64,000 bases of DNA, taken from assembly GCF_037201975.1 (NCBI RefSeq), contig NZ_CP147520.1, positions 1 through 64,000 on the forward strand, read 5' to 3'. Numbering within the stretch: position 1 is the first letter of the stretch; the number at the start of each line of letters is the position of its first letter. This stretch comes from Streptomyces sp. TG1A-60 (GTDB lineage Bacteria; Actinomycetota; Actinomycetes; Streptomycetales; Streptomycetaceae). The notes beneath the pieces were generated by a model. That model was given only the letters and a program-made list of their open reading frames with translations, ran no database searches and was not told where the DNA came from. Of this stretch, positions 59,991 through 64,000 are shown piece by piece. The translations under genes and the position numbers were made by a program.

Positions 59991-62840
59991 CTACGCGGAG
60001 CGGCGGACGCTCTCGCCGTGCGCCGCCGGCCCGGTGGCCAGTGCCTGGGACAGTTCGGCCCGTTTGGCGATGCCGAGCTTGGCGTAGGCCTGGCTGAGGT
60101 GCCATTCCACCGTCTTGACGGTGACGAACAGGGCCTGGGAGATCTCCCGGTTGCTGAGCCCGGCCGCGGCTTTGTGCGCGACTCTCTCCTCGGCGGGTGT
60201 CAGCGGCGCTCTTTGCTGAAGGCCGCTTCTGACCTGGCGGACCCCTGCCAGGCGCAGCTCGGCCCGCGCCGTGGTCTCCAGTACGGAGGCGCCGATGCCC
60301 TGGGCCATGTCCAGTCCGGCCGTCAGGCGGCTGCGGGCCGCACCGCGCCGGCCCTGGCGGCGCAGCGCGGCGCCGAGCGCGACCAGGACGCGCGCCCGTT
60401 CGAGCAGGTAGGGCGTGGGTGCCAGGAGCTGGTCGGCGCTCTCCAGCATCTCCAGTCCCTCGTCTCCCCCGACGATCTCGCCGTGCGTGCGCAGCGCGGC
60501 GGCCAGCGGGCGGACGGCGCCGAAGGCCCGTGCGCGTTCGGTGACGTCGGCGGCGAGCTTACTGGCCGCCCGCGGTCCGGTCGTGATGGCCAGGGCCCGC
60601 GCCGCTTCCGGCAGGTACTCGGAGGACGCGGACGGGTACAGCCAGCCCTCCTCTCCTGCCTGGTCGCGGCATTCGGTGAGTTCCCGCAGCCCGTCCTCGA
60701 AGCGGTCCTGCCGGATGCTGAGCCGTACGCGCGCGATCCGCAGCGGGACGGACAGGGCCGACGGCGGCAGGGGTCCGGTCAGTCTGATGCGGCGCAGCGT
60801 GTCCTCGGCCTCCTGGAGTTGGTCCGTCTCGATGAGGCAGTGCGTGAGTACGGCGGCCGCCAGCGGCACGCAGGCGAGCGTCAGGGAACAACACTCCTGT
60901 TGTTGCAGCAGGCGCCGTGCGCCGGCTTCGGCCTCGGCGAGCCGGCCGGTGTCGAGGAGTACTCCGCCGAGCAGGCTCGTGGCGGTGGCCGCGGCGAGCA
61001 TCTGCCCTGCGTCGGACGCCTTGCGCGCGGTCTCGCGCAGCACCCTTTCCGCCGTCTCCGCCTCGTCGCACTGGGTGAGGGTCCAGGCGGCGACCGCGGC
61101 GTCGGTCAGTTCCGTGTCTTCGCCGTACGGTGCCGCTCCGTCGGTGATCGCGGCGGCGGCCAGTCTGGCAACCCGGTGGGCCGGACGTCCGCGTGACAGT
61201 GCCTCGATGGCCGCGTGCGCTCTCGACGCGGCAGTGGCGGACGGCAGGCGGGGCGGGGTCGACGCGCGTCGGCCGGGGGCGATGCGGGCCACCACCGCGG
61301 CCGTCGTGCGCACCGCCTGCTCGGCGGGCTCGGTCGCGTCCGGCGGTGCGGCGCCCGGCTCCGCCAGCAGGGTGAGTGCCTCGTCGTAGCGGCCCGACGC
61401 TGTCAGTGCCATGCCCAGTTCGAGGCGAAGTCGGCTGCGGAAGGCCGGTTCGTGCGTGCGGCGCAGGGCTTCGCGGAGGTGTTCGATCGCCGAGGACTGC
61501 CGGGCGCGTAGTTCGGCCGACCCCAGCTGCCCCAGGATGTACGGGTCGTGCTCGGTGCTGGAGTCTGCCAGTGCCTGGCGCAGGTACCGGGTGGCGTCCA
61601 CCGGCGACGCCCGGCGCATGGCCTCGACGGCGGCGGCACGCAGGGTCCGGACGGTCCAGGCGTCGCAGCCGGGTTCGGTACGGCACAGGTGTTCCGCCAC
61701 CGTGGCGAGGTCGACGTCGGCGGTGTGCAGCGAGTGGGCGGACCGCCGGTGGGCGCGGCTGCGCGCGTCCGACGACATCTGGGCGTACACGACCTGCCGT
61801 ACGACGGGGCGCCGGAAGGTGTAGGGCACCCCGGGGTTGAGCAGGTCGGCTTCGCGCAGGGCGTTGGCGGCGTCGAGGGCGACGCCGTTGTCCAGTGCGG
61901 CCGCGGCCGCGCAGTGGCGGGGGTCCGCGTCGTCGCCGAGGACGGCCACTGCTTCGGCGAGGGCGCGTGCGGACGGCGACAGTTGCTGGAGGCGGCTGGC
62001 CACCTCCTTGGCGATGCGGGCGGGCGCCAGGCTGAATATCTCCTCGGCGGCCGACTGTTCGGGGGTGATGCCGCGGCGGCGCATCTCATCGAGCAGTTCT
62101 GTCAGGTGGGAGGGATTGCCGTGGCTGGCGACGAGGCAAGCTTCGGTCACGTCGTCGTGTGGAGCGTCTCCGAGCCATACGCTGATCGCTTCGGATACCG
62201 CGTCCCTACCCAGGGGTTCCAGCGCGGCGTGCCCGGCGAGCGGTGAGCGGCTGGCGGACAGAAGCAGTTCCTGGGCTTCGCCGGGTACGTCGGGGGCGTT
62301 GGCGAGCACCAGCAGGACGCCGCTGCCCTCCAGCCGGTTGACGAGATAGTTGACGAAGCGTAGCGAGGCGGTGTCGGCGTAGTGGGCGTCATCGATGAGC
62401 AGCATCAGGGGAGCCGATGCAGAAAGGTTCTTGCAGAGCCAGTAGAGACCGTGCAGGACTCGGTAGAGCCCGCCGTCTTCCTGGGGCGGTGTGCTGATGC
62501 CCCCGGGGTTGGCGTAGTCGAAAATGCTGCTGGCGAGAGCCGCGGGACCGGCGAGCAGGTCGCCGCGGTCCGTGCGGTCTGCAGCGCTGAGGCAGTGTTC
62601 GAAAAGTTGGCGGACGACGACCCAGACGAATCTCCGCTCCAGCGCGCCCGCCCGCGCGTGGAGCACCTGTAATCCTTCCTTCTCCGCCTCCTGCCGCGCC
62701 GCCGCGAGAAGTCGCGTCTTGCCCGCTCCGCGGGCTCCCTCGAAGAGGACAAGCGCGCCGTCACCGCCGCGCGCCTGCCGCACTCCCGCCCGTATGAGTT
62801 CCATTTCGCGATCCCGTTCCAGAAGCAGGAATTCCTGCAT
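59991..62840 (-). CDS. LuxR-family LAL transcriptional activator with a TTA codon
   Basis: A 949-aa large ATP-binding LuxR regulator, probably the pathway-specific activator. The ATG at 62840 (MQEFLLLERDRE) follows AAGGGG, whereas the in-frame ATG at 62978 lies in AT-rich leader containing a hairpin. Walker A is GARGAGKT (~35-42) and Walker B is LMLLIDDAHY (~140). A long helical middle follows and the C-terminus is a LuxR helix-turn-helix (LTPAEERVAHKAAAGLSNRE, then VTVKTVEWHLSQAYAKLG). Leu57 is encoded by TTA (62670-62672), the only TTA I found in the cluster genes. This makes translation dependent on the bldA tRNA and so ties the cluster to development. It has its own promoter candidate at 63034-63062. 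Confidence 0.92.
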   Translation of the reverse strand: MQEFLLLERDREMELIRAGVRQARGGDGALVLFEGARGAGKTRLLAAARQEAEKEGLQVLHARAGALERRFVWVVVRQLFEHCLSAADRTDRGDLLAGPAALASSIFDYANPGGISTPPQEDGGLYRVLHGLYWLCKNLSASAPLMLLIDDAHYADTASLRFVNYLVNRLEGSGVLLVLANAPDVPGEAQELLLSASRSPLAGHAALEPLGRDAVSEAISVWLGDAPHDDVTEACLVASHGNPSHLTELLDEMRRRGITPEQSAAEEIFSLAPARIAKEVASRLQQLSPSARALAEAVAVLGDDADPRHCAAAAALDNGVALDAANALREADLLNPGVPYTFRRPVVRQVVYAQMSSDARSRAHRRSAHSLHTADVDLATVAEHLCRTEPGCDAWTVRTLRAAAVEAMRRASPVDATRYLRQALADSSTEHDPYILGQLGSAELRARQSSAIEHLREALRRTHEPAFRSRLRLELGMALTASGRYDEALTLLAEPGAAPPDATEPAEQAVRTTAAVVARIAPGRRASTPPRLPSATAASRAHAAIEALSRGRPAHRVARLAAAAITDGAAPYGEDTELTDAAVAAWTLTQCDEAETAERVLRETARKASDAGQMLAAATATSLLGGVLLDTGRLAEAEAGARRLLQQQECCSLTLACVPLAAAVLTHCLIETDQLQEAEDTLRRIRLTGPLPPSALSVPLRIARVRLSIRQDRFEDGLRELTECRDQAGEEGWLYPSASSEYLPEAARALAITTGPRAASKLAADVTERARAFGAVRPLAAALRTHGEIVGGDEGLEMLESADQLLAPTPYLLERARVLVALGAALRRQGRRGAARSRLTAGLDMAQGIGASVLETTARAELRLAGVRQVRSGLQQRAPLTPAEERVAHKAAAGLSNREISQALFVTVKTVEWHLSQAYAKLGIAKRAELSQALATGPAAHGESVRRSA

Positions 62841-62893
62841 TGCCACACCCCTTGATGGAAAGTCGAAAAGATCGGGAAGATTCCATAACGGAG

Positions 62894-62919
62894 AAGGCGC
62901 ATAGCAAACTATGCGCCTT
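62894..62919. promoter_or_regulatory. Leader hairpin upstream of the LAL regulator
   Basis: A perfect 11-bp stem AAGGCGCATAG / CTATGCGCCTT around CAAA, set in AT-rich sequence between the putative promoter and the LAL ribosome site. On the plus strand it is followed by a short T-run (TTTT with the stem end). On the minus strand, the LAL direction, it is not, so it is more likely an operator or leader structure than a terminator of that transcript. Confidence 0.55.
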
Positions 62920-63033
62920 TTGGTGTGTGGATTTTCTATTGTGGCCTTGGTGGTCGTGACACGTTCCCCCGCCCGCATGACGTCGCGCCGATCAGGACTG
63001 GTTCAAAAGTTAACACGTGACGCCACCGTGTGC

Positions 63034-63062
63034 ACTATATGGAGCAGTTAAAGAAGCGTCAA
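63034..63062 (-). promoter_or_regulatory. Putative sigma-70-type promoter for the LAL regulator
   Basis: Reading the minus strand, TTGACG (63062-63057) is separated by exactly 17 bases from TATAGT (63039-63034). This is close to the consensus used by HrdB and unusually good for a Streptomyces promoter. A start site near 63027 would leave a leader of about 187 bases before the ATG at 62840. Confidence 0.65.
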
Positions 63063-63105
63063 GATTGACCTTCCCAATATGGCCAAGGAGGCCGGAAAAT
63101 GACAT

Positions 63106-63139
63106 AGCCACCCCATGTCCTGGCCGACAAGGGGTGGCT
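63106..63139 (-). terminator. Terminator-like hairpin after the P450 gene
   Basis: A 9-bp perfect stem AGCCACCCC / GGGGTGGCT with a 16-base loop begins about 18 bases after the P450 stop codon. On the minus strand it is followed by ATGTCATTTT, a weak T-rich tail. It separates the P450 gene from the LAL promoter. Confidence 0.6.
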
Positions 63140-63157
63140 TGATCCTCACTGACCGGA

Positions 63158-64000
63158 TCAGGCGGGGCGCAGAGAGACCGGAAGCTTGTCGAAGCCCACC
63201 ATTTGCGGGGGGATCGCCCAGGCGAGGTCGCCGTCCCGGTCGACCGTTATCTCCTTGAACCGGTCGAACAGGACGTTCAGGACCAGCCTGGTCTCCAGTC
63301 GGCCCAGGGCGTTTCCGATGCAGTGGTGCGTGCCGAAGCCGAAGCCGAAGTGCCGGCCCTCGCTGCGCCGGTGGACATCGAAGGTCTCGGGGTCGGGGAA
63401 CTGCCGCTCGTCGCGGTTCGCCGAGCAGAAGCTGGCTGCGACGTGCTGGTTCTCCGGGATGACGACCCCGGCCAGCTCCACCTCCCGGGTCGATGCCCGC
63501 AGGCCGGTGGTGATCGGGGGCCGGTGCCGCAGCACTTCCTCGACCGCCTGCGGAATCAGGTCACGATTCTCACGCAGTTCGGCCTGGGCGCCGGGATTCA
63601 GGTCCAGGAGGTCAATCGAGTTGGCAATGGTCATGGTGGTGCTGATATGACCGCCGGCGAACATCACATTCGCGAAGTTGACCGTTTCGTCCTCGGTCAG
63701 CCGGTCGCCGTCGAGTTCGGCGTTGGCGAGCCGGGTGAGCATGTCGTCGGTGTTCTTGTTCTTCCGTTCACGTACCCGTTCCCTCAGGTACGAAATGGCT
63801 TCCTGCTGGAGTTCGCCGAGCGCCTCGAGATATCCCTCCTGTGCCATTTCCTCCGGGGTCACGTTCATGACCTTGCGGGCCCAGTCATAGAAGAGGACGC
63901 GGTCCTCGGCGGGCAGGCCGAGAATCTCCAGGATTACGGCGATGGGTACCGTGTAGGCGAGATCTGCCACGAGGTCCACCTGACCGCGGTCGGCGATCTC
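63158..64000 (-). CDS. Cytochrome P450, 5' end beyond the window
   Basis: The C-terminal 280 residues of a bacterial class I P450 (CYP105/107-like in general appearance); the frame runs off the right edge, so the start is not visible. The I-helix segment is FAGGHISTTMT, the ExxR motif is EEVLRHRPP, and the heme loop FGFGTHHCIGNALGRLE contains the Cys ligand. The PDPETFDVHR meander is also present. Ferredoxin and reductase partners are not in the window. It is on the same strand as the PKS operon but is followed by a hairpin and by the LAL promoter, so it may belong to a separate unit. It is a candidate tailoring oxygenase, in competition with the luciferase-like enzyme. Confidence 0.9.
   Translation of the reverse strand, partial: EIADRGQVDLVADLAYTVPIAVILEILGLPAEDRVLFYDWARKVMNVTPEEMAQEGYLEALGELQQEAISYLRERVRERKNKNTDDMLTRLANAELDGDRLTEDETVNFANVMFAGGHISTTMTIANSIDLLDLNPGAQAELRENRDLIPQAVEEVLRHRPPITTGLRASTREVELAGVVIPENQHVAASFCSANRDERQFPDPETFDVHRRSEGRHFGFGFGTHHCIGNALGRLETRLVLNVLFDRFKEITVDRDGDLAWAIPPQMVGFDKLPVSLRPA

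Noticed and set aside
62894..62919. Intrinsic terminator of the P450 transcript
   Set aside because: The T-run is on the plus-strand side; in the minus direction the stem is followed by CTCCG. A better candidate lies at 63106-63139, directly after the P450 stop.
1..64000. tRNA, rRNA or riboswitch genes
   Set aside because: No cloverleaf, rRNA segment or known riboswitch core was recognised on reading, although this was not a computed search.

Overview
The window is high-GC actinobacterial DNA, almost certainly Streptomyces. It has strong GC3 bias, AGGAG-type ribosome sites, the Streptomyces telomere proteins Tap and Tpg, a LuxR-family LAL regulator with a rare TTA codon, and a giant modular polyketide synthase (PKS). 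The first 154 bases hold four tight hairpins with a GCAAGC core. They are followed by a TtrA-like helicase and by tap-tpg, so the left edge lies at or very near the end of a linear chromosome or linear plasmid.

Layout. 1-562: telomere-like hairpins and a direct-repeat pair. 563-8318: subtelomeric maintenance genes (helicase, a Clp_N/helix-turn-helix protein, tap, tpg) and two uncharacterised proteins, with striking inverted repeats beside the minus-strand genes. 8319-13639: a gene graveyard with a lexA fragment, a pair of ~165-bp inverted repeats enclosing a GlxA-type regulator, an Asp-nucleophile hydrolase and a broken two-gene IS element, then a truncated DNA-binding protein and a decayed tyrosine integrase. 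13640-16193: a plus-strand three-gene unit (YczE-like membrane protein, KAS III-like enzyme, type II thioesterase). 16212-64000: a minus-strand trans-AT PKS cluster. Read in transcription order it is P450 (cut by the edge), LAL regulator, two GbsR/MarR-like regulators, PfaD-type enoyl reductase, trans-acting malonyl acyltransferase, three PKS proteins (4343, 3503 and 4796 aa), a luciferase-like monooxygenase and a methyltransferase.

Assembly line: loading MaoC-SDR-FkbH-ACP; M1 KS-KR-ACP; M2 KS-KR-ACP; M3 KS // DH(PS-like)-ACP, split between two proteins; M4 KS-KR-ACP; M5 KS-cMT-ACP; M6 KS // KR-ACP, split; M7 KS-DH-KR-cMT-ACP; M8 KS0-ACP (KS without its HGTGT histidine); M9 KS-ACP-TE(dead)-TE. 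No module has an internal AT. If KS3 and KS8 do not elongate, seven malonyl units are added to a glycerate/lactate-type C3 starter. This gives a C17 chain with methylation at C8 and C4, a saturated C5-C6, a C3 ketone and an activated C1. That pattern matches one half of the boron-binding macrodiolides (aplasmomycin/boromycin family) almost carbon by carbon. The tandem thioesterase would dimerise the halves, and the luciferase-like oxygenase or the P450 would install the C2 hydroxyl. This product assignment is inference. The mismatches are a missing ketoreductase in M5 and an extra free methyltransferase, which could mean an undescribed congener.
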